This document shows, piece after piece, positions 1 to 10,645 of a stretch of DNA of 64,000 nt. Position 1 is the first letter of the stretch. Each line of letters starts with the position of its first letter. Where the stretch lies: contig CALNVZ010002409.1 of the NCBI GenBank assembly GCA_940671915.1, positions 225,696 through 289,695 of the forward strand. The letters are read 5' to 3'. The translations under genes and the position numbers were made by a program. The notes beneath the pieces are model-generated. The model was not told the DNA's origin. It saw only the letters and a list, made by a program, of their open reading frames with translations, and did not search any database. The DNA comes from Paracentrotus lividus (lineage: Eukaryota > Echinodermata > Echinoidea > Camarodonta > Echinidae).

Positions 1-347
1 TATTAAGTCAAATGACTTAATTCTAGCTGGTCATCATTTTAAGGCCATATTTTAAGTAAAACAAAAGTATTGCTTTGAATATGTACATGTATACATGACA
101 TGTTGCATTTCACTGCATGCAATACATTCAAACAAGGTAAAGTACGTGGTACAGTGAAATATAAAGGTTTGAATACAAGAACATTATGCAGAATAGAACC
201 AAAAAAAAATAAAAAATAAAAAATAGAAATGCAGGAAATAGCATGTGTATGAAGTTCAGCGTGTCTTGACTGTGGCGTGTGTGTTGAGTTACTTCCAATG
301 TACAAATGGTGATATGCTTTAGTGTTGCTCCCCCTTTTTGCTCGGAG

Positions 348-440
348 GTCTCTTATGAGAAAACAACGATCAGCCACGACGCCATCGCCATGTTTAATGT
401 GGTTCAAGCAACCATATTCTTGTGTGATCTTTTAATCTGA
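348..440 (+). CDS. Candidate exon, possibly an alternative last exon
   Basis: A pyrimidine-rich tract (CTCCCCCTTTTTGCTCGGAG) ends at 347, a plausible 3' splice site. The frame that opens directly at 348 stays open for 30 codons to a TGA at 438-440 and begins VSYEKTTISHDAIAMF. Local GC is higher than in the AT-rich surroundings, as expected for coding sequence. No GT donor in a good context precedes the stop, so if real this would be a terminal exon, an alternative to the better candidate at 662. No family is recognised. It could equally be a chance open stretch. Confidence 0.2.
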   Translation, partial: VSYEKTTISHDAIAMFNVVQATIFLCDLLI

Positions 441-661
441 TACACTACCTCCAATGCGGAAAGAGAAAAATGAAGGTAACCCTTGGAAATGTTGCAACTA
501 AGAGCTTGGGAGTATTGTGATGTTTATAAGATGACCAAGTTATTCTTTGAGAACAAGGCGTTGATGGGGTTAAATATTTCAGTACACTCTATAATTGTTC
601 TAGTGTTCTTGAAATATCTAAAACTCTTCGGAAGACTTGCCCTAACTTTTTCCTTTGTTAG

Positions 662-818
662 CCATTTGATGAGCAGTGGTCGCAGTTTAAGGTCCAGAAA
701 ATTTCAAAATGTTCCAATTCCAAATGTATCTGCCAGTCCACGATTTGTAAAACCACGTCGAAGACGGAAAAGTGTCATAATGAATTCTTCATACACAGTG
801 AATATCACCCTCGTTTGA
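662..818 (+). CDS. Candidate 3'-terminal coding exon, basic C-terminus
   Basis: The sequence just upstream reads as a textbook 3' splice site: a branch-point-like CTAAC at 641-645, an uninterrupted pyrimidine run and a TTAG ending at 661. From 662 (one base completing a split codon) the frame is open for 51 codons to TGA at 816-818. The peptide starts HLMSSGRSLRSRKF, has a strongly basic stretch (KPRRRRKS) and ends NSSYTVNITLV. A poly(A) signal follows about 65 bp later. The basic patch could be a nuclear localisation or nucleic-acid-binding tail, but no family is recognised. The frame stays open further upstream, to an ATG at 489, because the acceptor lies within the longer reading. The rest of the gene would lie to the left of this window. 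Splice and poly(A) signals are seen; expression is inferred. Confidence 0.4.
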
Positions 819-882
819 TTCACTGATTACAACTGTGTGATTACAACCCTATGGTGATGTTCCTGAAAAATAAGGCCATTAA

Positions 883-888
883 AATAAA
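883..888 (+). promoter_or_regulatory. Poly(A) signal AATAAA
   Basis: A canonical AATAAA lies 65 bp after the stop codon of the candidate terminal exon at 662-818. In this AT-rich DNA such hexamers arise often by chance; its placement after a splice-bounded open frame is the only support. Confidence 0.3.
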
Positions 889-959
889 AAGAATTATTAG
901 ACAGGCATTATAAAATCCCTGGAAGGGCATCTATATAATAATTGAAATATTTGTCTTTT

Positions 960-1800
960 AGTATAGTCATTCTAGGACAAAAAAGGGGTCAACCTCACAC
1001 TAATTGCAACAGAAAATCTGAAACATGTATCTTGATCAGTAAAGTCTCCTCTACAACAAGGAATCCTAAGGATTTCGAGTGGTGGAAAGGGGTCAAAAGG
1101 TCAAAGGTCAATAAAGGTCATTTTTGGCCTAAAATCATGTAAAGATGATGTAATGTCATGTTTATTTAAATTTATTAATAGAAAATTAGCAGAGTATTCT
1201 TATCATAACTTGGGTCAATTATGTATAGAAATAAATGGACAGGTTTTGGTAGTAACCATTTGAAGGTCAAAGGTCAGAGGTCAATAAACGTCAAAAACCT
1301 GGGAAAATGCCACGAAATTTCCTTTGTCCTAGCTATAACTTGAGACCCTCTACAGGTATGTCAACCAATCTTGGTTCAATGTTGTTAGGTGAATGAACCT
1401 GTAAGGTTTTGGTGATAAGCATTTGAAGGTCAAAGGTCAGAGGTCAATAAAAATCCAAAATCCTGTGTAAATCTTTTGAAAGTTCCTTTGGGCTTTAACT
1501 ATAACTTGAGATCGACTAAAATAATGTCGACCAAACCAAGTGCAATGTTGACGTTGAAATGAACTTTGAAGGTTTTGATGACCAGTAGCTATTTGAAGGT
1601 CGAAGGTCAGATGTCAATAAATTTTGGGTCGATTATCATACAAATGAACTTGTAAGATATTGGGGTAATCATAACTGGGGGCATTGACCAAACTTTGATC
1701 TATCATATCTATAAAGGTAACTAAATAATGTGTTTTGTGACTTCCGTGAAGGTCAAAGGTCAGGTGTCACCAAATGAATGTCTAATTCATGTCAAAAAAA
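960..1800 (+). repeat. GGTCA-rich tandem repeat, left arm (DR1 array)
   Basis: Diverged units of roughly 150-170 bp each contain a run of AGGTCA half-sites followed by AATAAA. At 1264-1283 and 1427-1446 three perfect AGGTCA half-sites follow each other at a 7-bp pitch, i.e. two overlapping direct repeats with one-base spacing. Related sites lie near 1105, 1595 and 1750. The block returns in inverted orientation at about 4790-6245, including the flanking text around 966-1160, so the two are arms of one inverted repeat. The family is unnamed here. DR1 is known as the binding site for RXR heterodimers, HNF4 and COUP-TF type receptors; binding here is inference. Confidence 0.8.
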
Positions 1801-1901
1801 GATGAGAAACTACTTTATGTTTTGGCAATGACTGAGAGTTTCTGAATGTATGTATGTCAAACAAACTTGAAGCAATTCTGTATGAATGTAAGAAGATGAA
1901 T

Positions 1902-2043
1902 TTACTCCATGATGAAATACAAAGATGACAACTATATGCAAAGGGCAATGGTCATTAAAATGTCATCTTTAGCTTACTCCATGATGAAATACAAAGATGA
2001 CAACTATGCAAAGGGCAATGGTCATTAAAATGTCATTTTTAGC
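1902..2043 (+). repeat. 72/70-bp tandem duplication
   Basis: Two adjacent copies, 1902-1973 and 1974-2043, both starting TTACTCCATGATGAAATACA, differ by a 2-bp deletion and a substitution near the end. This is a recent local duplication with no coding content. Confidence 0.9.
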
Positions 2044-2626
2044 TTAAAGTCCTGTCCAAAACATGAAAGGGACTAGGCCTACTGATGGGAGATGAGCCAA
2101 TGACCTGCGGATGGTTAACTCTTTCAAAGTCGAAGGACATTATGTATGACAGTAAACTATTGTTTTCAGTATAATGAAATCCCTTGTCTTCACAATTACT
2201 TCGCAAGCACTTGATAATTAGGAAGGTTATTGCGGTTCATGGCACTTGATTATTGCCAACGTAACTATTATGTTTCAAGAATTTAAAGTCAATTAATGAC
2301 GAAAGACAAATTTACTCATGAGATGGCGAGAAATTTGTTTCATTAATTTTATCAAAAGTTCGGTTAATTATGTATAAAGAGGGACTAATAATGATATAAT
2401 GATCTTTTTTGGCAGCTATCTATGTTGAAATAATGAAATACATACACATGTGCATGTACATAGTTTTGTTCCATGATAAAGTTAAGAAGCACTGATAAAA
2501 TGACTTACAACCTAGCCTTGTTGAATAGTCCATGATTTTGATGGTACGTGTAACACTGCAAATATCCGATAGGTCACCAAAAGTATATGTAAAAATGATA
2601 AAATATCATGCTAACCGCAAAAAGCG

Positions 2627-3561
2627 CAGTTATAGATCCAGGATTTGAAAATAGAGGGGTGCCTGACCCCATGCATGAGTAGTGAGCCGCCAAGTTTTCC
2701 CAAATTTTAACATGTACAGTCAATTAGTATTATACCGAGTGAGTCAAAAAAAACTTTACACCTAGAAAAATGCCAATCAAAAGAAAACCAATTTATAAAC
2801 CCCAAATTATTTTACATATTCTGAAAGAGTAACTCCTCCCGCATCTTCTGGTTTCTCAATTTCGAATTGTGCCAGAATGGGAGTAAAATCAAAACAACAA
2901 AAAGCTAGAAAAAAGCAACTTCATCCTGATTAAAATAGCATAACTTTTTAACAAATATGTCTTCCGCCTAATAACTTGGCAGGGATATTTGTACACATAT
3001 TGACTATATTTTGTATGAAAATGAGATAGATCTGTAGAGTCAGGCATGAGTGAGCACACGTCAAAGACAAAATAACCACTTTTCAAAAGTATTAGGGGCC
3101 TTTTTAGGTCTGTCAGTGGCAATTTGCTCTTTAATGTGTACTCATTCGTGCATTACTTCACGAGTCAATCTAATTTTCATACAAAATGTAGTCAATATGT
3201 GTAACAACACCCCTTAAACTATTAAGCGGAAGACTTTTCCGTTAAAAAGTTATGCTATTTTAATCAGGATGAAGTTGCCTTTCTCTAGCTTTTTGTTGTT
3301 TTGATTTTACTCCCATTCTGGCACAATTCAAAATTGACATGTTCGCAAACAATGCGTCGTGTTCATCCAAGCGTAAAGGCATACCACCCAGAAATGGTAC
3401 CAGAAGATGCGGGAGGAGTTACTCTTTCAGAATATGTAAAATAATTTGGGGTTTATAAATTTGGTTTTCTTTTTATTGACATTTTTCTAGGTGTAAAGTT
3501 TTTTTTGACTCACTCGATAGAGGGGGCGTGTCCCCTGTGCCCCTGCCTGGATCCGCCACTG
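2627..3561. mobile_element. hAT-like non-autonomous element carrying a nested insertion
   Basis: The left edge reads CAGTTATAGATCCAGG and the right edge, on the other strand, CAGTGGCGGATCCAGG, an imperfect terminal inverted repeat with the CAGTG...GATCCAGG ends seen in many invertebrate hAT-type MITEs. Only about 110 bp at the left and 45 bp at the right belong to it; the middle is a second element (2735-3517). No clean 8-bp target-site duplication is visible, so the superfamily call is tentative. Confidence 0.45.
2735..3517. mobile_element. Mariner-like foldback MITE
   Basis: Both ends carry the inverted repeat YCGAGTGAGTCAAAAAAAAC followed by TTTACACCTAGAAAAATG, and both are flanked by TA, the target duplication of Tc1/mariner elements. 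The similarity between the arms continues inward: about 115 bp at the edges, then a second paired block at 2895-3040 and 3175-3300. The whole 783 bp can fold into a hairpin. No transposase is encoded. A second, truncated copy lies at 30355-30975, and a diverged end at 22253-22340. Confidence 0.75.
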
Positions 3562-3777
3562 AAGCATGAGAAGTATTTGAGGGAATTAAAAAGTAATTGC
3601 CAGTTTGATTTTTTACCAAACATTTGTAGGAACTACATTATGCTGATCATGTTCTGGTAACAAATGTTTTAAGATCATTTTGAATACTAGCAGTCAGGAT
3701 TTAATTGTGATGGATTTCATTGTGGCTATTAGTTTATTTTTGGTAGGTCTATTCCGTGTAACATAAAAGAGATAAGA

Positions 3778-3996
3778 TCACTGAGTGTAACTCTTAGTAC
3801 AAAGTAAACCATAAATATGTTTTATGTTCATGATGTTACAGGGCTCAGAATTAAATTTAGATAGCATTTCCTCATAAAAGTCTTCAATTTTGTCGAGCAT
3901 TTTCATTTTCACAAATGGTGCGGTTAAGTCCTCCAACATTTCTCTTCCATGACAATAAACCTTTACTGTGATGCTAAATACATTTGCCTTCAACAT
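3778..3996 (-). CDS. Unassigned 72-residue open frame
   Basis: Reading on the minus strand from an ATG at 3996 to a stop at 3778, the peptide has protein-like composition: a charged, probably helical centre (KMKMLDKIEDFYEEMLSKF) with four cysteines spread through the whole peptide. A possible 3' splice site (ATTTAG or CACAG) lies inside the first 12 codons, so it might be a last exon rather than a complete gene. No family is recognised and no clear promoter or poly(A) signal supports it. Confidence 0.15.
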   Translation of the reverse strand: MLKANVFSITVKVYCHGREMLEDLTAPFVKMKMLDKIEDFYEEMLSKFNSEPCNIMNIKHIYGLLCTKSYTQ

Positions 3997-4789
3997 ACAT
4001 CTACATGTAGATCTGTGGCCCGAAATGCCACCCTTGCCCCTGCCTTATTCTTTATTTTTTGTCAACAAAAATTGTGAGGTGAAGGGCTCTGCTAATCATC
4101 AATACACTGAACAAGGGAAAGGAATGATAATTCACATGAGGAGATGGTAAGCTTTTACAGACATAATCCCCTTTTACAGACTTTTGGAGGGGAAGTTAGC
4201 AAATAACCCCTCTACCACTCGTTTTTTTTTTCATTATATTATACGGGACCCTATTATGAAATTGCTCCAAAAATATTTGAAAACTACCCCTAATTAAAAA
4301 ACAGTTTTGGGAAATGCTAAGGGACCATTATTTCAATGATTTTCAGAATTTTCCCCCTGACCTGGGACCCTAAAATACTTGTGCACCCCTTTTCCCGAGA
4401 AATCACAGGAACGACCGCCTGAGAGGGGTGGGGGCGCTTTCTCCTTGAGACAGGAGCTCCATACTAATGGATATTCACCTAAAACTTTTAGTTGTTGAAA
4501 TGACCGTAAGACATTGCCAGAGATAAAGATATGAATATTTCCATGGATGTTTTTATTTCTTGGCAAGGATGCACTATAATGAGCCAGCTATTGTGCCTAA
4601 TTTAAAGCATTTTAATCAAGATCTTCTCATGATGTTGTGGTGTTCCATTACTTTAAAAATATTTATATACAACGTTAACAATTGACTTTATCTTGGTCGC
4701 TACCAAGATTTCTACACCATTAATCCAAGTGTGGTTGCAATTACCTAGTTGTACTAAAGTCTAAAGTTATCGTTAAAAAAGGTAACAAA

Positions 4790-6245
4790 AGTAATATCTT
4801 ATAATTTGTGGAAGATATTGCCCATTGATCCTAAACATGCTCAAGGTCATAAATTTACCTATCAATATACATAACTAAAACAAGTTTGGTTCACACTCCT
4901 CAAGTGGATCTCAAGTTAGGGTTATAGGTACACAACGTTCTTGTTATAAAAAAATTACTTATCTCTGACCTTTGACCTTCAAAATATAGTTGTCACTACT
5001 GCAAAGTTCATTTGTCTCTCAATATACACAATGCAATGAACCTAGATTTTTCATCATATTTACAGGATTTTTGACATCTACTGACCTCTGACCTTTGACC
5101 TGTAATAACTGTCACCTCGTGTGCTCCTATATGTTAATTTGCCTCAGTATCAATATAATATAATTCCCCAAGTTTAGTCAGCATTCCTCATGTAAAACAA
5201 AACAAATTTCTCATCTTTTCACAGGTTTCTTGACATCTACTGACCTCTGACCTTTGACCTTAATATAGTTGTCACCAAAACCATATAAATTCATGCCTAA
5301 GTATCAATAGAGGCTAAAGTTTGGCTGATAGTTCTCTATAGTTGATCTCGAGCTGGCCATAGGATAAAAGAAATTTCTCATCATTTTCACAGGATTTTGG
5401 ATATCCATTGACCTCTGACCTTTAACCTTCAAATATTTTACCAACAAAATTAAACTAAGTTTGGTTTACATACCTGTACTGGGTTTTAAGTTATGCCTAG
5501 GATAAGGGAAATTTCTCATCATTTTCACACGTTTTACACATTTATTGACCTCTGACCTTTGACCTTCATACGGTTACTACCAAACCTGCTCATCTTATTT
5601 GCATATTGTTATACATATTTGACCACAGTTTTGTTAAGTATGCTTTACTAATTTTCAAGTTATATAAGTAAAAACAAACATGAGATTACATTATTTCGAC
5701 ATGATTTTAGGCCAAAGGTGACCTTTATTGACCTTTGACCTTTTGACCCTTTTCACCACTCGAAATCCTTAGGACTTTTGATATGTTGTAGAGGAGATTT
5801 TACTGATTAAGATACATGTTTCATATTTTGTAAGGTTGAACCATATTGACTGTATATATAGTTGTATGTTAAGTTATGCCTAGGATAAGGGAAATTTCTC
5901 ATGATTTTCACATGTTTTAGACATTTATTGACCTCTGACGTTTGACCTTCAAATGGTTACTACCAAAACGTGTTCATTTTATTGCTAAACATAATTGACC
6001 CAAGTTTTGATAAGAATGATTTGCTAATTTTCAATTTATATGTTGAAATAAGCATGACATTACATCATTTTTACATGATATAAGGCCAAAAATGACCTTT
6101 ATTGACCTTTGACCTTTTGACCCCTTTCCACCACTGAAATCCTTCTAGGACTGTTTCGATATGTTTGTAGAGCGAGGATGATTTACTGATCAAGATACAA
6201 TGTTCAGATTATCTGTTGCAATTAGTGTGGGTTGAACCATATATT
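4790..6245 (-). repeat. GGTCA-rich tandem repeat, right arm (inverted)
   Basis: This is the reverse complement of the 960-1800 family: TGACCTCTGACCTTTGACCTT motifs recur near 4970, 5087, 5245, 5411, 5550, 5730, 5937 and 6105, about 120-210 bp apart. The segment at 5680-5850 and again 6050-6245 mirrors 966-1160, so this arm contains an internal tandem duplication that the left arm lacks. The inserted hAT/mariner pair and about 1.2 kb of other sequence lie between the arms. Confidence 0.8.
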
Positions 6246-6340
6246 GACTGTACTATCTCTCATCATGATCATTATTCTTACATGAATTAATTTGATTTTC
6301 AAATTTACTAAATTATTAAATAGTCATTCAAATTAGTTAT

Positions 6341-6371
6341 TACTATTATTATTATTATTATTATTATTATT
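6341..6371 (+). repeat. (ATT)n microsatellite
   Basis: About ten ATT units in a row. It may be the tail of an old SINE or LINE on the minus strand, but no tRNA-like head is visible beside it. Confidence 0.8.
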
Positions 6372-7087
6372 CCCTCGACCCTTCCTTTTAACGCCTTTCG
6401 CGAAATGGATAAATGCTTCGGCGACAATTCGGCTCCTGCGAAATATAAACCTGCTCCGCCCCCTTGGGCCTGATGAAGTTTCTTCTGCTTCATTAGTTCT
6501 CCTTCTTCGTTCTTTCTTCCGTTTTTTTTTTTTTTTTTTTTTGGGGGGGGTGGGTGCTTGGTTTTAGGCCTACCCAGTACTCCCCCCCCGCTTAGATCTG
6601 CTCCTGATTTTATTTGGCTATTGTGAGATTTTCATTCATTTTATATTTTGTGGGGAAGGTGATTATTTTCATCGCGTTATTTTTTTAATTTTTTTTATAA
6701 AAAGCACTGAAAAGGGGACTTCTTTTGAAAAAAACTTTTATCTAAAAATGAAAAATGGGGAAAATCATTTTTATCATTATTACTTTTATTGTCAATGTTG
6801 TTGTTGTATTATTTTTATTTTTGTTTATGAGCTTTTTTTTTTTTTGGGGGGGGAAGGAGGAGGCATAAATTTGCAAAGGCTTGGTCCATGTTTACAGCCT
6901 ACCGAAATCTGAAAAAACTTCCTTGCAGCCACTCGGGAGGGCCTATGATAAAGAATGTTGCCTTTTTTGGGTGGGGGACTATCTTTAATATTTTTAGAAT
7001 TTCTAAGATAGAAAAAAATGAACAATGCATGGGCTAATAATTTATTTTCTGTAAATTTATGTATTATTTTTATTATTTTTATTATTC
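6372..7087. other. Low-complexity spacer
   Basis: Mostly T-runs and G-runs (T23 near 6520, G8 after it, T15 near 6831) in AT-rich DNA. I see no supported gene. Confidence 0.5.
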
Positions 7088-7680
7088 TTTTTGGGGTACG
7101 TAGTATGTACGTACGTATGTGTACGTAAGCCTAAAGTTTTTTTTCTTTTTTTTCGCGTACCCTTGGAGTAACCTAAAGGTTTGCCCCAGAAGTGGGGGGG
7201 GGGGGGTCGGGTGGGGCAGAAATGTAGTTAAGTTTTTTGCCGCGTAACCCTTGGCGTAACATAAACAGTTTTCCCGGAGGGGGGGGGGATTGGTGCAATA
7301 GTGTACGTAATTAATTTTTGCGTACCCTTGGCCGTAATCTAAAAGTTTTCCGGGGGGGGGGCGGCATAGTGTACATAAATGTATTTTTTCGCGTACCGTT
7401 GGCGTAACCTAGAGGTTTGCCCCTGGGAGGGGAACAATGGGAAAAGTGTACGTAATTTTTTTTTTCGCATACCCTTGGCGTTACCTAAAAGTATTCCGGG
7501 GGGGGGGTGGAGCAAAAGTTACGTTAATTTTTTTTCCGCATAGGCCTACCCTTGGCATAACCTAAAGGTTTGCCCACGGGAGGGGACGATGGGCAAGTAT
7601 ACATATTTTCTTTTTGTACCCTTGGCGTAACCTAAAAGTATTCCGGGGGGAGGGTGGGAGCAAAAGTGTACGTAATGAAA
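7088..7680 (+). repeat. G/T-rich minisatellite, about 7 units
   Basis: Units of about 70-95 bp share CGTACCCTTGGCGTAACCTA followed by AAGGTTTGCCC or AAAGTATTCCG, a G8-G13 run, and GTGTACGTAA plus a T-run. Units vary mainly in homopolymer length. The G-runs make it a candidate for quadruplex-forming DNA and for poor sequencing accuracy. Confidence 0.85.
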
Positions 7681-8720
7681 CTTACGCCCAAATCATTTGA
7701 CTCGTACGCGATTTTTTTCACAAACCAACCGCACGAACCAACCAATGAACACAATTACGCAAGAATGGGTCAAATTCGAACCCGTTTTTAGAGTGCACCA
7801 TTCTCTGCCTTCTCTACCCGAAAGTTACTCCAAATATTATGAACCATATTGTTTACTATGTTTTGTTTAAACACTTTCCTTCATTCAGATGCCGCTTTTC
7901 TTTGCTGAGCAGGTCTCTTTCCGTCTTCTGGTTGTTCCATTTGTCTACTTTCTTTTCCTAAATTGTTGTTCACGCGCATTTATTTGCAATTCATTAATAT
8001 TCCCCCTCGTATAATGATTCTTCTCCGAATATGTAAGTTTCCTTTATTTTTGTTCCCCCCTTTTTGAATTTTTTTTGTTTTTTGTGTGTGTTCTACATGC
8101 CCATCTTTTATTATCCAAAATCAACAACAAAATAAAGCAAACATTATTTCGATCTCTCCCTCTAGGCCAATCCGTTTTATACCCAGATTCAATATAGTTA
8201 TAATAGTTATAAATAATCATGATTACTTTTCCTTGTTCCTTCCTTGTAGAAAAAAATTTCAATTTCAGAAATAAAGCTCCTTTTCAGATCAAAAACACAT
8301 CAATTTTATGTAATTTTTCATTTGGAGTTTGAATTTTGCACTCCTAAATCGAAAGAAATACCCTTTATTGATTTTCAACAAAATCATAAATACTGAGTCA
8401 ATCAACTCTCTATAGTACGTTAATCCGATAATCCCCTAGGACAGCGCGGGAGAGATTACTCGGTCGCACCAACCAAGAAGCTAGGTTGTTATCCCAAGAG
8501 TAAACAAAGGCCATCGGACACTGACAGGTGTGTCTATTCTGCATATCCTAACACGGCAAATTAAATAAAAATTGGACCCGGTTCTTCAAAAATACTGGTT
8601 TAAAAAGTGTCGCATTTCGAAAAATGTTTACTCTGTTGGGAGAACTTTTTTCGAATTGTGATTTCAATCACTGATCAATCTGGGTTTTTTCCTGAAAATG
8701 AAATCGGCAGGGGATTATCT
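7681..8720. other. Unassigned intergenic sequence
   Basis: AT-rich DNA without a supported coding region. Short open frames at 8044-8274 exist on both strands over the same bases and look like chance. A slightly GC-richer patch at 8420-8530 is not recognised. Confidence 0.4.
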
Positions 8721-8736
8721 CCCTTATCGGACATGA

Positions 8737-8984
8737 TAGCGCAATCGCTTAGAGCACCTGTAAAAAGGTAGCCCACCTTGCTTTCATGAACGGGAGGTCG
8801 TGAGTTTGAAACCCGGCCGAGTCATACCAAAGACTTACAAAAATGGTACCTAAAGTTGCCTTTTTACAAGGAGCTTGGGGGTAATAATAACATCATGCAG
8901 GGCCCGCTGGGAGAACAGTTGTCAGAACTGAAGTGGCTACCCTGGGTAAATAAAACCATATTATTATTATTATTATTATTATTA
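8737..8984 (+). mobile_element. tRNA-headed SINE with (ATT)n tail
   Basis: The head carries a pol III A box (TAGCGCAATCG, 8737-8747) and a degenerate B box around 8803-8813 (AGTTTGAAACC). A body ending CTACCCTGGGTAAATAAA and an (ATT)n tail follow. The insertion is bounded by a 13-bp target-site duplication, TTATCGGACATGA before and TTATCGGAAATGA after, with one mismatch. Such SINEs are transcribed by RNA polymerase III and mobilised by a LINE. The partner is not identified. Confidence 0.85.
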
Positions 8985-9520
8985 TCGGAAATGAAAGACT
9001 AACCGTTAAGACGTTTTTCTTTCTTCATCATCGGCGTGACAACGGGTTGGCACACACCTTGCATAGAAAGCGCGTTGGACGGAGCCGTGAAATACTGGTC
9101 CAGTCTTGAAAGGAGACAGGGACACGTCCGACGGAAAGTATTGAGAAATTTTCGCAGGGAGTTCAAATGGCTAATGGCACTGCATGCTGTCTTGGGCCAT
9201 ATGCCTAGGTAGCTATTTTTAAAGTTGATTTTACCCCCTCTGGGATTGTCTTCTTGGGTTTAAGCATATCGTCGTCGAACCGGAGGTCGATGCGGGCTGA
9301 AAATGCGACGTGACAATGACGGGCGTCCGACCCGACCCGTGGGCCAAAAGTGGGGCCTCGGCAAAGCGGATCGGAGGAGGAGATGCGGGGTAAACGATCA
9401 CTCCTCGATTTTCTTAGCGTATTATTATAGCTATCATTCTATTCGGCAGAAAGATGACATACAATATAAATAAAATTGATTCCATATAAAAACATATTAT
9501 TAAAGAACACAAAGATATTA
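8985..9520. other. Unassigned, moderately GC-rich sequence
   Basis: The stretch 9030-9400 is richer in G+C and CpG than its surroundings. I find neither a splice-bounded open frame nor a recognisable RNA. Confidence 0.4.
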
Positions 9521-9628
9521 AGACACTGTTTTCACCTGGCTGGGCTGCCAGGCCTTGGGCAAAGTTAACTAAATAACTACAGTCTGCGGACCGCTCTAAC
9601 CTATTATCCAGCCAGGTGAATTCAGTGT
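9521..9628. repeat. Short inverted repeat (hairpin)
   Basis: TTCACCTGGCTGG near 9530 pairs with CCAGCCAGGTGAA near 9608, extended by a bulged CACTG/CAGTG pair. The loop is about 65 nt. It may be a very short MITE. Confidence 0.6.
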
Positions 9629-10067
9629 TGCAATATATGTGACATTAACAATTATAACATAACATTCATAACTTAAAAATCATTAAAAAAAAAAATCAGT
9701 TTAAAATGGTACAAATTGTGTTTAAAAAGGCGTTCAAGCAGTTGTTGAGTCTCTTTCAAGTAGACATGACCACACCATATTGGAAAGGTGTCTTAATTCC
9801 AAACATAAAAATATGAGACATAATGTACTATAAGCTAATATATAAGTAAATTGCAATTAAATATGTGAAACAATAAAAAAAAAATACCCTGCAATGACAA
9901 TAATATTGCAAAGCTCTAATTAAAGAAATGTTGGCATTTAATTGGCGAAATAAACCATTTAGTCCAATAACTAAAATACACTCCCTCTAAAATGTGAGAT
10001 TGTTATTCAAAAATGATTTTCATGTACAGATTCAAGTACAGAATTAGAGAACATGAAGTGAAAATAC

Positions 10068-10171
10068 CTCAGATCTAGCTGGAGAAGCTTTCGGTGTTTT
10101 GAATCCATCCCAGTACCTCATTTTGATGCCTTCTCTTTCAGAAAGTTGAACAAATAGCTCAGCATGATCAC
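10068..10171 (-). CDS. Candidate internal exon c of an unknown minus-strand gene
   Basis: On the minus strand an AG acceptor (TGATTGAAG) ends at 10172 and a GT donor (GTATTTT) begins at 10067. The 104-nt exon has one frame open throughout, 34 codons after a two-base split codon, reading DHAELFVQLSEREG and later MRYWDGFKTPKASP. It joins in frame to the end of exon b (CFFYT-G), giving one continuous protein-like sequence across the splice. No family is recognised. The donor is weaker than that of exon b. Downstream exons were not found, although about 10 kb of repeat-rich DNA lies beyond it. Confidence 0.45.
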
Positions 10172-10306
10172 CTTCAATCATGTAAAAGGGGAAAAATATA
10201 TTATGTTATAAATTAAAATAATAGAAAATATTGTTATGTACGTGTATACATTGCTCATGATCATACATTATTGCAAAATATGTGAACAATCACAAAAACA
10301 ACTCAC

Positions 10307-10526
10307 CGGTATAAAAGAAGCAGGAATCGTCTGACGAAGAAACACATTCTATGGATCTGGAGCGCGTGAAAGCCGATGGGTCTGTAAGCTGTCTGTCTTC
10401 GTAGGATAGATGCAAAGTGTTTAAGTGATACTTTTGTTTGCGAAGCTTCATCTGTGGTTGACACTTTTGCTATGCTATGTTGAGTGTGATAGAAATGTTG
10501 TAGATACCATGGAGATGTCTGGCATT
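10307..10526 (-). CDS. Candidate internal exon b of an unknown minus-strand gene
   Basis: Bounded by a strong acceptor (TTAATTTTTAATGCAG, ending at 10527) and a consensus donor (GTGAGT at 10306-10301). The 3' part reads HLSYEDRQLTDPSAF and SSSDDSCFFYT, rich in Ser and Asp, and joins exon c in phase. The 5' part is open in a different frame (ECQTSPWYLQHFYHTQ) that joins exon a in phase. Exon b therefore contains one extra base, or two missing, relative to a single reading frame. Given other single-base indels in this sequence, an assembly error is plausible; a pseudogene is the alternative. An in-frame ATG (MKLRKQKYH) could also serve as a start. Confidence 0.45.
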
Positions 10527-10645
10527 CTGCATTAAAAATTAATGAACAATAAATGTTAAATAAAAAATGTTTTTATTAATTTCATTTTTTTTTGGGGGGG
10601 GGGCTGCAGCACCTCATCTTTTACAAATAAAAATTCGATTCGGCA

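Noticed and set aside
39-407. 122-residue minus-strand open frame
   Set aside because: Low-complexity composition, no splice or start support, and it overlaps the better plus-strand exon candidate at 348.
9040-9400. Possible ribosomal RNA fragment in the GC-richer patch
   Set aside because: No conserved rRNA core sequence could be recognised.
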